Source: JBQKLI01 sp012798975 | GTDB lineage: Bacteria; Bacillota; Clostridia; Tissierellales; Peptoniphilaceae | Direction: 5' to 3' | DNA: 64,000 nucleotides | NCBI RefSeq assembly: GCF_052116305.1 | Contig: NZ_JBQKLI010000003.1 | Coordinates: 1-64,000, forward strand | Shown: positions 25,027 through 34,107 of the stretch, one piece after another | Layout of the letters: each line of letters opens with the position of its first letter | Position numbering within the stretch: the first letter of the stretch is position 1 | Notes under the pieces: model-generated | Databases searched by the model: none | What the model saw: only the letters and a program-made list of their open reading frames with translations | What the model was told of the DNA's origin: nothing | Program-made: the position numbers and the translations under genes

Positions 25027-26241
25027 CTAGTATCCGACTTTCGCTAAGAAGAAGTCTCTAGGATAAATACCTAGTTTATCGACATACTCGATAATTTCAT
25101 CTCTGTTTACGTTTTTGAAGACAAAGAAAGCGATGTCGTTTTTCTCTTTAAATTCGATAGGCTGGAACTTGTCTGAAATTTTGCGGAAGGTATTTGTATT
25201 ATTGCTGATTCTTAAATAATACTGTCCTTTAGCACTTTCATTTAAATTTTTATATTCTTTTTTGTCGTGATTAAGATTTACAGTGGCGTGGTTTAATAGA
25301 ATATCGATAACATCTCGTGCCACAGCGTCTCCTGTTGGGAGTTTGCCGGCTCCATAGCCGTAGAATTTCAAAGGACCGATATTATGGCCTACAAATGAAA
25401 TGGAGTTGAATGCCATATCCACAGTCGCGAAATAATCGGACTGATGTACAATAGTAGGCTCAACGCTTGCGACATAGCCTTCTTCAGTTAATTTAGACAT
25501 TCCAAGAAGCTTAAGAGTAGAATCCATATGTTCGATATAATCCACATCTTCTTTTATGATGGTAGAAATACCGTATGTTTCGATTTCTTCTTCATCGATA
25601 GATGTATGATAAGCGATGGAGCTTAGGATTCTAAGTTTTCTCATACTGTCGAGTCCTTCTACATCTGCAGTAGGATCTGCTTCTGCATAGCCTAATCTTT
25701 GTGCATCTTTTAAGATTTCTCCATAAGAAATCTTTTCTTGGAACATTCTGCTTAAGATATAGTTGCATGTTCCGTTTAAAATTCCTTGGATGGATTCAAT
25801 ATCGTTGATAAGAATTTCTTCTTTTAGGGGCTTTATAATCGGGATACCGCCGCCTACAGAAGCTTCATATAATAGACTGCGTCCTTCTTTTGCAGCGATT
25901 TCGTGAAGGGAGTCGTAGTATTTCGAGATTACAGATTTATTGGCAGTGACTACATCTTTTCCTTTTTCCAGCGAAGATTTTATATAATCATATCCTTGTT
26001 CCAATGCGCCTGTAAGCTCTACTACAATATCAATTTCTTCGTCCTCTAAGATTTCCGTAAAATCATTGGTGATCTTAACCGTGGGAGCAAGATTTCTTTC
26101 TTTCTCCAAATTACTTACAAGGACAGCAGAAATTTCGAAGGTATCTTGAATAACTTCTTCGATCTTTTCTTTTCTTTCCATCAGGATTTCATATAATCCC
26201 TGACCTACAGTACCCATTCCAAGAATAGCTATTTTCTTCAA
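25027..26241 (-). CDS. hom: homoserine dehydrogenase
   Basis: A 404-residue NAD(P)-dependent enzyme reducing aspartate semialdehyde to homoserine. Motifs are the Rossmann start ILGMGTVGQGLYE, TANKSVISKY, GTCNYILSRM and GYAEADPTADVEG. The C-terminal part after about 335 looks like a shortened ACT-type regulatory segment, below the usual length of about 430. The start is a TTG preceded by AGAGGTG at a 7-base spacing. It appears monocistronic. Confidence 0.93.
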   Translation of the reverse strand: MKKIAILGMGTVGQGLYEILMERKEKIEEVIQDTFEISAVLVSNLEKERNLAPTVKITNDFTEILEDEEIDIVVELTGALEQGYDYIKSSLEKGKDVVTANKSVISKYYDSLHEIAAKEGRSLLYEASVGGGIPIIKPLKEEILINDIESIQGILNGTCNYILSRMFQEKISYGEILKDAQRLGYAEADPTADVEGLDSMRKLRILSSIAYHTSIDEEEIETYGISTIIKEDVDYIEHMDSTLKLLGMSKLTEEGYVASVEPTIVHQSDYFATVDMAFNSISFVGHNIGPLKFYGYGAGKLPTGDAVARDVIDILLNHATVNLNHDKKEYKNLNESAKGQYYLRISNNTNTFRKISDKFQPIEFKEKNDIAFFVFKNVNRDEIIEYVDKLGIYPRDFFLAKVGY

Positions 26242-26358
26242 CTTAAGTCACCTCTAATAATATTTCTATATTCATTCTATAATACAGATTACTATTTATT
26301 ATACGTGAGATGCTGTAAACTGGCAAATCAAGAGGATTCATAAAGGAGTTTGAGAAAA

Positions 26359-26727
26359 TTATATTGATTCTTTCTCTGAAATAGGATAGCCGTATATTTG
26401 TGCGATCTCCTCTATACCTTCTTGGATTTCTTCTCTAGAGAAGTTTAATTCGCGCAGTCTTTCATCGCTATAGTATAAGATTCGAAGATAAAACTGCAGA
26501 ATCGAGAAAAGATATTCCGGCTTGTCGGGATCCGCATATTCGAAGATGAAATTTTCCCCTTCATTGATCAGATCTGCTCGCATATAGCCTTCTAACAGAA
26601 GTTCAAAATCATTTTTATCACGAAACTCTTCTTGAGTCACCTTTTTAGCGTATTGCCCTACCATTGTGTAAAGATAGTCTGTGTAGATGGTAATTGATTT
26701 TAAAAACCAGTCTTCTTGTAGATTCAT
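26359..26727 (-). CDS. small acidic protein of unknown function
   Basis: A 122-residue soluble, mostly helical protein (NLQEDWFLKSITIYTDYLYTM...). No catalytic motif or signal peptide is seen. It weakly recalls the DUF6483 type of short helical proteins, but I cannot confirm that. A good AAAGGAG site precedes the ATG, which supports translation. It is the next gene upstream of hom on the same strand, 117 bases away. Confidence 0.55.
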   Translation of the reverse strand: MNLQEDWFLKSITIYTDYLYTMVGQYAKKVTQEEFRDKNDFELLLEGYMRADLINEGENFIFEYADPDKPEYLFSILQFYLRILYYSDERLRELNFSREEIQEGIEEIAQIYGYPISEKESI

Positions 26728-26903
26728 TGGGAGCTCCTTTCCTCTTATTAATTTTGGAATATGTAGAATTTAACACAAATTTAACGATATAGATGTCTAA
26801 CCAGCCTATTTCAAGGGTACATATAAGAAAGGCTTCAATTATACGAATATAAGATTATTTTAACATTAGAGTGATGATAAATAAAATGGATAAGGAGGAT
26901 ATT

Positions 26904-28254
26904 ATGAAACTTATATTTTTGCGTCATGGGATTGCTGAAGAAAAAGGCAATGTTGACGATTTCGATAGAAAGTTAACGCCGAAGGGGATAGAAAAGCTAA
27001 ATAAATATCTCCCTTATTTGGCAGCATATTTAGAGAAAAAAGATCCGGAGATCTGGTCTTCTCCAAAAGTCCGCGCAGATGAAACAGCTCAGCTTTTAAA
27101 AGAGAATCTTTTTGAGACTGAAATAATCTACAAAGATTTTATAGCATCAGGGGATTTGGGTAAATTGGATGAAGAGCTTTCTCAAACAGAAGAGAAAACC
27201 ATTGTTCTTGTGGGGCATGAACCTTTTCTTTCTGCGTGGACAAGGGAAATTACCGGTGAAGAAGTTGTGATAAAGAAAGGCGGGGGCCCTAGAGATAGAA
27301 TACGACCCGGAGGACAGCGGCAATGATATTCTTAACTGGGAATATTCTTTAAAAAACTTTGAAGAAATCATCGCTAGGGAAAAGAAGATTTTAAAAAAGC
27401 TGAAAAATCCATCTTTTAAAACCTCATTAGAAAAAGTCTTAAGCCATCAGTTTAATAAAATTTTTGAAAACAGGGAATACTATTTAAGAGATAATAATGA
27501 CATCGAAAGTATTCATCAGTATAGAGTATCCATCCGAAAATTCCGAGGAATTATTTCTGCACTGAAAAAGCTTCTCGAGAAAGAGGATTATCTAAGAATT
27601 CAGCAGAAGTTTAGAGAAATAGGAGGAGAAGCTGGATACTTAAGAGAGTTGGATGTATTAATCGAAGAATACAAACCCTTATCTCAAGAGCAGGAGATCC
27701 TATTAACAAAATCTGCCCTTCTTCAGGAATTAAGAAAAGAAAGAAGAAAAGAAAAAGAACGATTAAAAGAAATTTTTATCACCGAAGAATATAGACAAAT
27801 TTTAGTAGAGGCCTATACAGATCTTATTGTGTGTCTTCCATGGAAGAAAATAGAATCAAAGAAGACATGGGAATACATCCTGCCGATAGCAGATAAGTGG
27901 ATGAAGCAGATTCTTAAAGCGTTGAAACAGTATGAAGAATTTGAATTCCAATCGACTCACAAGATCCGTTTGAAAGCTAAGAAATACCGCTATGTAGTAA
28001 AGGCATTTGAAGATTATCTGCCAGAAGAATATAAAGATAACTATAAAGTTGCTAAGAAATATCAGACACTTTTAGGGGATACCTGCGATTCTATTCGAAA
28101 TCAGGAAGCGTTAAAAGAAATTATTCAAGAACCGGAAGGGGATTTAGAAAAAGAATTAAATTACTTCCTAGAAAGCGAAACTCAAAGAGAACAGCACTTT
28201 AAAGAAAAACTAGAAAATAAAGAATGGCTTGATATTGGAAAAGAGGAAGAGTAA
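26904..28254 (+). pseudogene. SixA phosphatase-CHAD domain fusion, broken by a 1-base insertion at a G run
   Basis: From the ATG at 26904 (AAGGAGG site; an earlier ATG at 26871 lacks one) the frame encodes a SixA-type histidine phosphatase: LRHGIAEEKG, SSPKVRADETAQLL and VGHEPFLS. At 27282-27286 there are five Gs. With four, translation continues as ALEIEYDPEDSGNDILNWEYS and runs open to 28254 through a CHAD domain with HQYRVSIRKFRG and THKIRLKAKKYRYV. The intact product would be about 450 residues. As read, translation ends at 27326. CHAD domains bind polyphosphate, so a phosphatase partner makes sense. Confidence 0.75.
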
Positions 28255-28693
28255 AAAAGAGTGAAGAGCTTAAAAAATAAAGTGTGGAGAGTGAAAGAGT
28301 GGAGTTGTGGAGGAAAAATGAAGGAAATATTCATTTTTCTTCTTAGTAAAAGGAGCAGGATGCTGTTTGATTATGTGTATTCAAATATCCTAGTTTTTTT
28401 TATTTATAAAGGATGAAATAAAATAAGTTACCTTAGCGGAATATGTTTAAGCGAAGCAGGTCATCGAAGAAAAGCGAAGCTTTTCTTCTGCTATTCTTTA
28501 ATAAAACAAAAGGAAAGTGGCGTTCTTCCACTTTCCTACCTCAACTCCCCTCTCCCCTCTTTCACACTCTGAAGCCCTAGCCCAAATCAGGTATTTTGAT
28601 TTGGACGCAGGTCTCATGCCACTCATTTCCCAAGAATGGTGTTTTTTCATTCTTGGCTAGAAATGATCGGCCACACTTTCACTCTCCACTCTA
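28255..28693. repeat. dispersed intergenic repeat, long copy 4 with extra hairpins
   Basis: GA-rich GTGGAGAGTGAAAGAGTGG, then hairpin GAAAAATGAA/TTCATTTTTC with a 7-nt loop (28313-28339), hairpin GAAGAAAAGC/GCTTTTCTTC (28466-28488), hairpin GGAAAGTGG/CCACTTTCC (28511-28536), and CT-rich CTCAACTCCCCTCTCCCCTC (about 28541-28560). Two unrelated-looking hairpins follow, CCAAATCA/TGATTTGG (about 28578-28600) and CCAAGAATG/CATTCTTGG (about 28630-28656), then a further CT-rich stretch. No gene is seen. Confidence 0.65.
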
Positions 28694-29155
28694 TCACTCT
28701 TTATTTTTGAGTTCTTTTGCCATTTCGGTGATTGTTTTTCCTTCGATAGGGTGGCGGAGATCTGGTGCGATTTCGGCTAAGGGATTCAGTACGAAGTCGC
28801 GGTTTTTCATATCGCTATGAGGAACGGCGAGTCTTTCTGTTTCGATAATTCGATTGCCGTAAAATATAATATCCAGATCGATAATTCGAGGTCCCCAGTG
28901 TTCTATGCGGACTCTTCCCATATCAGCTTCGATTTTTTGAAGGGCATCCAAAAGATTCCATGGATCTAAATCGGTTTGGGCTTCCACTACGGTGTTTAAA
29001 AAATCTGCCTGATCTGTTTTCCCATAGGCTTTATTGTGAATAGGGGTAGCGATTTTCGAAATATGGATTCCCGCATCTTCCATTCTTTCCACCGCTTGTT
29101 GGATATTTTCTTCTAAGCTGCCCATATTTGTACCGACGGCGATATAGACGATCAT
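28694..29155 (-). CDS. folK: 6-hydroxymethyl-7,8-dihydropterin pyrophosphokinase
   Basis: A 153-residue enzyme that activates hydroxymethyl-dihydropterin for folate synthesis. It has AVGTNMGSLEENI and the catalytic segment GPRIIDLDIIFYG with VPHSDMKNRDFVLNPL. Normal length. Its ATG overlaps the folP stop (ATGA), so the two are translationally coupled. Confidence 0.95.
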   Translation of the reverse strand: MIVYIAVGTNMGSLEENIQQAVERMEDAGIHISKIATPIHNKAYGKTDQADFLNTVVEAQTDLDPWNLLDALQKIEADMGRVRIEHWGPRIIDLDIIFYGNRIIETERLAVPHSDMKNRDFVLNPLAEIAPDLRHPIEGKTITEMAKELKNKE

Positions 29156-29988
29156 TTTAAAGCCTCCATTACTCGAATTGCATTGCAGTTTTCTTTAACA
29201 TCATGCACCCGAATCATTTCAATACCCCGCTCTGCAGCCCAGCAGGAGATAGCTATGGTCCCTTCTAAACGATCTTCTGGAGGAGAACCTCCCAATATTT
29301 TTCCGATAAATGTTTTTCGGGATACTGCTAAAAGAATCGGAAGGTCGAAATCATAAAAGGTTTCAAGTTTTTGAATGATTTCTATATTATTGTCGAAGCT
29401 TTTTGCAAAGCCGACTCCTGGATCTAAGATCAGTCTTTCCGGATCGTTTCCTTCTTGTATGGCAAAATCGATTTGATCTTTAAAATAATCGTAGACTTCC
29501 CCCATAAAATCATCGTAATGGATATCTTTCTGCATCGTTTTCGGATCTTTTTTCATATGCATAATAATAATCGGAGCATCGTATTTTGCACAGATTTTTG
29601 CCATATTCGGATCGCCGCGAAGGCCTGTAACATCATTAATAATATCTGCTCCGGCTAAGAGAGCGGCTTCTGCAGTTTCTGAATGATAAGTATCTACTGA
29701 GATTAAAATATCCATTTCCTTTTTTATGGCTTCGATAACAGGAACGATTCGTTCGATTTCTTCTTCCGGAGCGACAGGATCAATTCCCGGTCTTGTAGAT
29801 TCTCCGCCGATATCTAGGATATCAGCTCCGTCAGCCTTCATTTTTTGGGCCTGTTCTACAGCATCCTCCACATTCATCCGTCTTGAACCAGCAAAAAAAG
29901 AATTTGGAGTAATGTTGATAATACCCATGATTTTCATATTATCAAAATGATAATATTCTCCATTTCTTAACTTTAATTTTTTTCTCAT
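29152..29988 (-). CDS. folP: dihydropteroate synthase
   Basis: A 278-residue TIM-barrel enzyme that joins dihydropterin pyrophosphate to p-aminobenzoate. Signatures are GIINITPNSFFAGS, DILDIGGESTRPG, INDVTGLRGD and LDPGVGFAKS. It starts after the terminator that follows folE2, so it may have its own promoter or depend on read-through. Confidence 0.95.
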   Translation of the reverse strand: MRKKLKLRNGEYYHFDNMKIMGIINITPNSFFAGSRRMNVEDAVEQAQKMKADGADILDIGGESTRPGIDPVAPEEEIERIVPVIEAIKKEMDILISVDTYHSETAEAALLAGADIINDVTGLRGDPNMAKICAKYDAPIIIMHMKKDPKTMQKDIHYDDFMGEVYDYFKDQIDFAIQEGNDPERLILDPGVGFAKSFDNNIEIIQKLETFYDFDLPILLAVSRKTFIGKILGGSPPEDRLEGTIAISCWAAERGIEMIRVHDVKENCNAIRVMEALK

Positions 29989-30014
29989 AATATCCTCGCT
30001 TAAGTATAAAGAGA

Positions 30015-30037
30015 AAAAGTCCCCAGCGGGGACTTTT
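30015..30037 (-). terminator. terminator between folE2 and folP
   Basis: AAAAGTCCCC/GGGGACTTTT with an AGC loop, just past the folE2 stop at 30039. It divides the folate genes into ptpS-folE2 and folP-folK units. Confidence 0.75.
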
Positions 30038-30038
30038 C

Positions 30039-30806
30039 TTATGATCTCTTTTTTTCAGCCATTGCAAAAGCAGTATGGCTGTGAATAGACTCTAGACTTG
30101 TCGCCTTAACTTTATAGTAGCTGATTTCATCAATACCTTCCAGTTCTACGGCACAGTCACGGCATACATCTTCCACAAATTTGGGGTTTTCGTAAGCTGT
30201 TTCTGTGACATATTTTTCATCGACTCTCTTTAGAAGAGGGAAGATCTGGCAGGAAGCATTGTTTTCAGCGATCTTAACAATATCTTCTATCCAGAGCATG
30301 TGATGGAAGGACACTGTAATTGCAACTTCTGCTTTTTGATTGTGGGCACCGTATTCTGATATTTCCTTAGAACAAGGGCATAGAGTGGTTACTGGAGTTT
30401 CCACAGTTAAATTAAAGTGAAATTCATCATCTAAAGATGCTTCATAGCGGCATTGTACATCCAGCCAAGATTTTTTGCCGGAAACAGGGGCTGTCTTTTC
30501 GATAAAGTAATCAAAGGTCATCTCTAAATAGCTGGTCTCAGCATGAAGTCTTTCCTTCATTGTCTTAAGGATCGGTTCGATTTCTGTAGGATTTATATTA
30601 TGAACATCGTTTAGTACTTCAACAAAACGGCTCATATGGGTACCGCGTTCTTCCGCTTTTAAATCCACAGATGCAGAGATTGTAGCAATACTGTGCTGAA
30701 CTTCGCTGTTTTTATCCTTTAAGGTGATGGGTTTTTTAAATTCGTTAATTCCTACTTTATTCAAATAGATATTGCGCTCATCTACTTGAGATTGGACATC
30801 TTTCAC
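30039..30806 (-). CDS. folE2: GTP cyclohydrolase FolE2 (type IB)
   Basis: A 255-residue enzyme converting GTP to dihydroneopterin triphosphate, the first step of folate and queuosine synthesis. It is of the FolE2 type, marked by ERGTHMSRF and the catalytic Cys region LCPCSKEISEYGAHNQ. FolE2 works without zinc, unlike FolE. It overlaps ptpS by four bases. Confidence 0.93.
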   Translation of the reverse strand: MKDVQSQVDERNIYLNKVGINEFKKPITLKDKNSEVQHSIATISASVDLKAEERGTHMSRFVEVLNDVHNINPTEIEPILKTMKERLHAETSYLEMTFDYFIEKTAPVSGKKSWLDVQCRYEASLDDEFHFNLTVETPVTTLCPCSKEISEYGAHNQKAEVAITVSFHHMLWIEDIVKIAENNASCQIFPLLKRVDEKYVTETAYENPKFVEDVCRDCAVELEGIDEISYYKVKATSLESIHSHTAFAMAEKKRS

Positions 30807-31165
30807 GCTTCTTCACCTCTGTAAATAATTCCTGAAGTTTTAGTTTCCCAGACTTCCACTTCGTATAATCTGCAGTTAGGGCGTTCTACTAACGGCTTAA
30901 TTTTATCCCAAACATAAACTGCTATATTTTCTGCAGTAGGCTGTTCTATAATATCGTTTAAATAAGCGTGGTCAAATTTGTTTACGATTTCCTCTTTTAC
31001 GATATTTTTAAGCTCGATGAAATCGATGACCATATCTTCTTTATCGCGAGTTCCTTCTACTTTGACGACCAATTTATAAGTATGACCATGAAGTCTTTCG
31101 CATTTTCCATGATACTCTATTAAATTATGGGCGGCATCAAATTCAAATTCTTTAATTAGAATCAT
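30803..31165 (-). CDS. 6-pyruvoyl-tetrahydropterin synthase family protein with CExxHGH motif
   Basis: A 120-residue COG0720 protein acting on dihydroneopterin triphosphate. Zinc ligands are the His of FDAAHNL and the HGH of CERLHGHTY. Having both Cys and Glu ahead of HGH (CExxHGH) is the signature described for PTPS-I/III proteins, which can act as QueD and also replace FolB. No folB lies in this fol cluster, so a folate role is likely. QueD activity is the alternative. Confidence 0.85.
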   Translation of the reverse strand: MILIKEFEFDAAHNLIEYHGKCERLHGHTYKLVVKVEGTRDKEDMVIDFIELKNIVKEEIVNKFDHAYLNDIIEQPTAENIAVYVWDKIKPLVERPNCRLYEVEVWETKTSGIIYRGEEA

Positions 31166-31205
31166 TGACTTTACCTCCTAGTTTTGTAAAGATTGAGATA
31201 TTATT

Positions 31206-31256
31206 ATGATACCAATCATTAAAGAGAGATGTCAACTATATTAAATGGATAGTTGA
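31206..31256 (-). promoter_or_regulatory. promoter of ptpS-folE2 with adjacent inverted repeat
   Basis: On the minus strand TTGACA (31230-31235), 18-base spacer, TATCAT (31206-31211). An inverted repeat TCAACTAT/ATAGTTGA (31232-31239 and 31249-31256) covers the -35 and the space towards the divergent ClC gene. It could be an operator; no known regulator is matched. Confidence 0.6.
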
Positions 31257-31335
31257 GAATCGTTATTGATAAAATTTTATTAATTAAGAGTATGGTAGAA
31301 TAAAAATATTCATTATTATAAAAAGGGGAGAGAGT

Positions 31336-32874
31336 ATGGATAGAAAACCATTTCAGCATCGGGATAAAGCCTTTCTGCTTCTAGACGGGCTTCTAGTGGG
31401 AGCGCTCAGCGGTGGTGTCGCTGTCTTTTACCGCTATATTTTAGGAATTATGGAAGACTGGAGACATCTTTTATTTGAATGGACTTCTATGGGAGGCCTT
31501 GTTTTTTTAATTGCAGCAGCGGTGTTATCCGCCATCATTGTCATTCGTCTTTTAAAATGGGCCCCTTTAAGCGGTGGTTCAGGGATACCCCAAGTACAAG
31601 GAGAAATTCTAGGAATATTTCGAATGTCCGCTTTCCCCGTTGCAGTTTCTAAAATTATAGGGGGAAGTTTAGCTACGTTAATCGGCCTTGCGTTGGGAAG
31701 AGAAGGGCCTTCTATTCAAATCGGAGCAGCAATGGCGAAGATCTTTTCAAAAGGAGTGCAAAGAGATAAGACAAAGGAAAAACTGCTCATTACAGCAGGG
31801 GCTGCAGCAGGGCTTTCTGCAGCCTTCAGTGCGCCTTTAGCCGGGGTTTTGTTTAGCGTGGAAGAGATTCACAAGAATACATCGAAAGCGATGATTGCAG
31901 TGACTCTTACAGCCTCTATTGTGGCGAACTATATTGCAGCTTATGTTTTTAAATTGACGCCGGTCTTTTCTTTTACGATTACGGAACTTCTTCCGCTAAA
32001 GTATTATGGCCATATTATTGCTTTAGGGGCGATTACAGCGGTTGTCGGGGTATTGTTTTGCAAAGGGATTGTCCTGGGACAGCGGTTTTATCAAAGGCTT
32101 CCGATTCCAGTTCCTTTTAGAATGATCTTTGTTTTCTTGACAGCAGTACTTATCGGACATTTTCTTCCAGATATTTTGGGAGGAGGACATCATGTTATCG
32201 AAAATTTGGAAAGCAATCCGGAAGCTGTCCAGTATATCGCTCTTCTTTTAGCGGGAAGATTTCTATTTACCTGCTTTTCATTTGGAAGCGGGGTTCAGGG
32301 AGGAATCTTTCTTCCGATTTTAGTCATAGGGGGAATTGTCGGAATACTTTATTATCGCTTTATTTTGTCTTTAGGATTAATTCCGGATTATTATTTAGCA
32401 AATATGATTGTATTGTCCATGACGGCGATACTGACAGCGGTAGTGCGGGCGCCGATATTGTCTATCATTTTAGTCCTTGAGATGAATGGTAATTTAAACC
32501 AGATGCTGGGTCTTTGTATGGCTTCTTCTGTAGCCTATTTTGTGTCTGAATTTTTGAAAGAAAAACCGATCTACGAAACACTTCTTCAAAGAATGATCGA
32601 AAAAGGACCTGAAGGCGAAGAGGCAACTTACGAAAGTACAATTTTCGAAACAATAGTGCCGCATGGTTCAAAGCTCGAGAACAAAAGAATAAAAGATATT
32701 GGTCTGCCTGAAAACTGCCTTTTGATAGAGATTAAAAGAGGGGGAGAACTGTATATTCCAAAAGGGAAAATGGTACTTCAGGGAGGCGATGAAATCGCCA
32801 TTTTAACTACGGATTACGACGTCTATACCCTTCGGGAGTCTTTACGGGAGTACTTAGCTGTAGACCAATATTAG
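31336..32874 (+). CDS. ClC-family chloride/proton transporter with TrkA-C domain
   Basis: A 512-residue membrane protein. ClC selectivity motifs are GSGIPQVQG, GREGPSIQIG (gating Glu) and GSGVQGGIFLP. VEEI retains the inner proton Glu typical of exchangers rather than channels. After the membrane part (to about residue 410) comes an RCK/TrkA-C domain (about 435-510), a ligand-sensing module seen in clostridial ClC proteins. It is divergent from ptpS. The ATG follows an AAGGGGAGAG site. Confidence 0.88.
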   Translation: MDRKPFQHRDKAFLLLDGLLVGALSGGVAVFYRYILGIMEDWRHLLFEWTSMGGLVFLIAAAVLSAIIVIRLLKWAPLSGGSGIPQVQGEILGIFRMSAFPVAVSKIIGGSLATLIGLALGREGPSIQIGAAMAKIFSKGVQRDKTKEKLLITAGAAAGLSAAFSAPLAGVLFSVEEIHKNTSKAMIAVTLTASIVANYIAAYVFKLTPVFSFTITELLPLKYYGHIIALGAITAVVGVLFCKGIVLGQRFYQRLPIPVPFRMIFVFLTAVLIGHFLPDILGGGHHVIENLESNPEAVQYIALLLAGRFLFTCFSFGSGVQGGIFLPILVIGGIVGILYYRFILSLGLIPDYYLANMIVLSMTAILTAVVRAPILSIILVLEMNGNLNQMLGLCMASSVAYFVSEFLKEKPIYETLLQRMIEKGPEGEEATYESTIFETIVPHGSKLENKRIKDIGLPENCLLIEIKRGGELYIPKGKMVLQGGDEIAILTTDYDVYTLRESLREYLAVDQY

Positions 32875-32974
32875 CGAGATAAAAAAATCTTATACTCGAA
32901 AAAAAAGGAAAGGACAGCTATACTTAAATTAAATAAGAATTATAGATCGACAACAGCAGGAGCGTAAGGAATAT

Positions 32975-33997
32975 ATGGCGAATATTAGTATAAAAAATTT
33001 AAAAAAAGAATATGAGAACGGCTTTGTTGCTATGGAAGGACTAAATTTAGAAATACAAGATGAAGAGTTTTTAGTTTTGGTTGGTCCTTCCGGGTGCGGA
33101 AAGTCGACTCTTTTACGGATGATTGCAGGACTTGAGGAGATCACAGAAGGAGAGATCATCCTTGACGGAGAAGTGATCAATCATGTGGAAGCGAAAGACC
33201 GAAACATAGGGATGGTTTTTCAAAATTATGCCCTTTATCCCCATATGAATGTAAAAGAGAATATGAGTTTCGGACTAAAAATACGGAAAGTCGATAAAGA
33301 TACGATTGAAAAAAAGATAAAAGAAACAGCGGAAATTTTGGGCCTTACGGATCTTTTAGACCGCAAACCCAAGCAGCTTTCCGGCGGTCAGCAGCAGCGG
33401 GTTGCTTTAGGAAGGGCGATCGTGCGAAATCCAAAACTTTTCTTAATGGATGAGCCTTTATCGAATCTCGATGCGAAACTTCGGGTACAGATGAGAACAG
33501 AAATTAAGCGCCTTCAAAATCGCTTGAAAACAACGACTGTATTTGTCACTCATGATCAGACGGAAGCAATGACTATGGGAAGCCGGATTGTGGTGATGAA
33601 AGAAGGTGTTATTCAGCAGGTGGGAACGCCTCAAGAAGTCTATGAAAAGCCTTCCAATCAGTTTGTCGCCGAGTTTATAGGAAGTCCTAAAATGAATTTT
33701 ACAACTCACAAAATAGATGAGAATGGAAGAATCCTCTTTGAAGAGAATCCAGATGCGATAATCGGTATTCGTCCTGAGAATCTAAAGCTTACGGAGGAGG
33801 GAGATTATAAGATTATTATGATCGAAAATTTAGGCAGTATGAAATATATCTATGCCGAAAACGAGGGAGAGCAGTTTATTATACAAGAAGATCAAAATTC
33901 GACAAAGAAAATAGGGGATTTTGCAGGGATTATGATTAAAGACTCCAGCCGTCTAAATTATTTTGATAAAAAGACGGGCAACAGGATAGAAGGGTAG
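32975..33997 (+). CDS. sugar ABC transporter ATP-binding protein (MsmK/UgpC type)
   Basis: A 340-residue ATPase energising the permeases downstream. It has Walker A GPSGCGKST, the signature LSGGQQQR, Walker B LFLMDEPLSNLDA and the H-loop VTHDQTEAMT. The C-terminal TOBE regulatory part is shorter than in the usual 360-370-residue members. It is the first gene of an importer cluster. Confidence 0.92.
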   Translation: MANISIKNLKKEYENGFVAMEGLNLEIQDEEFLVLVGPSGCGKSTLLRMIAGLEEITEGEIILDGEVINHVEAKDRNIGMVFQNYALYPHMNVKENMSFGLKIRKVDKDTIEKKIKETAEILGLTDLLDRKPKQLSGGQQQRVALGRAIVRNPKLFLMDEPLSNLDAKLRVQMRTEIKRLQNRLKTTTVFVTHDQTEAMTMGSRIVVMKEGVIQQVGTPQEVYEKPSNQFVAEFIGSPKMNFTTHKIDENGRILFEENPDAIIGIRPENLKLTEEGDYKIIMIENLGSMKYIYAENEGEQFIIQEDQNSTKKIGDFAGIMIKDSSRLNYFDKKTGNRIEG

Positions 33998-34107
33998 GAA
34001 TAAAGGCAAAGAGTTTCGAGGTATAAAAAGATGCATCTTGAGGCTCTTTTTTTTGAATGATATAATTCCAGTACATTAAAGGAAGAAATAATATTAGGAG
34101 GAATTAT

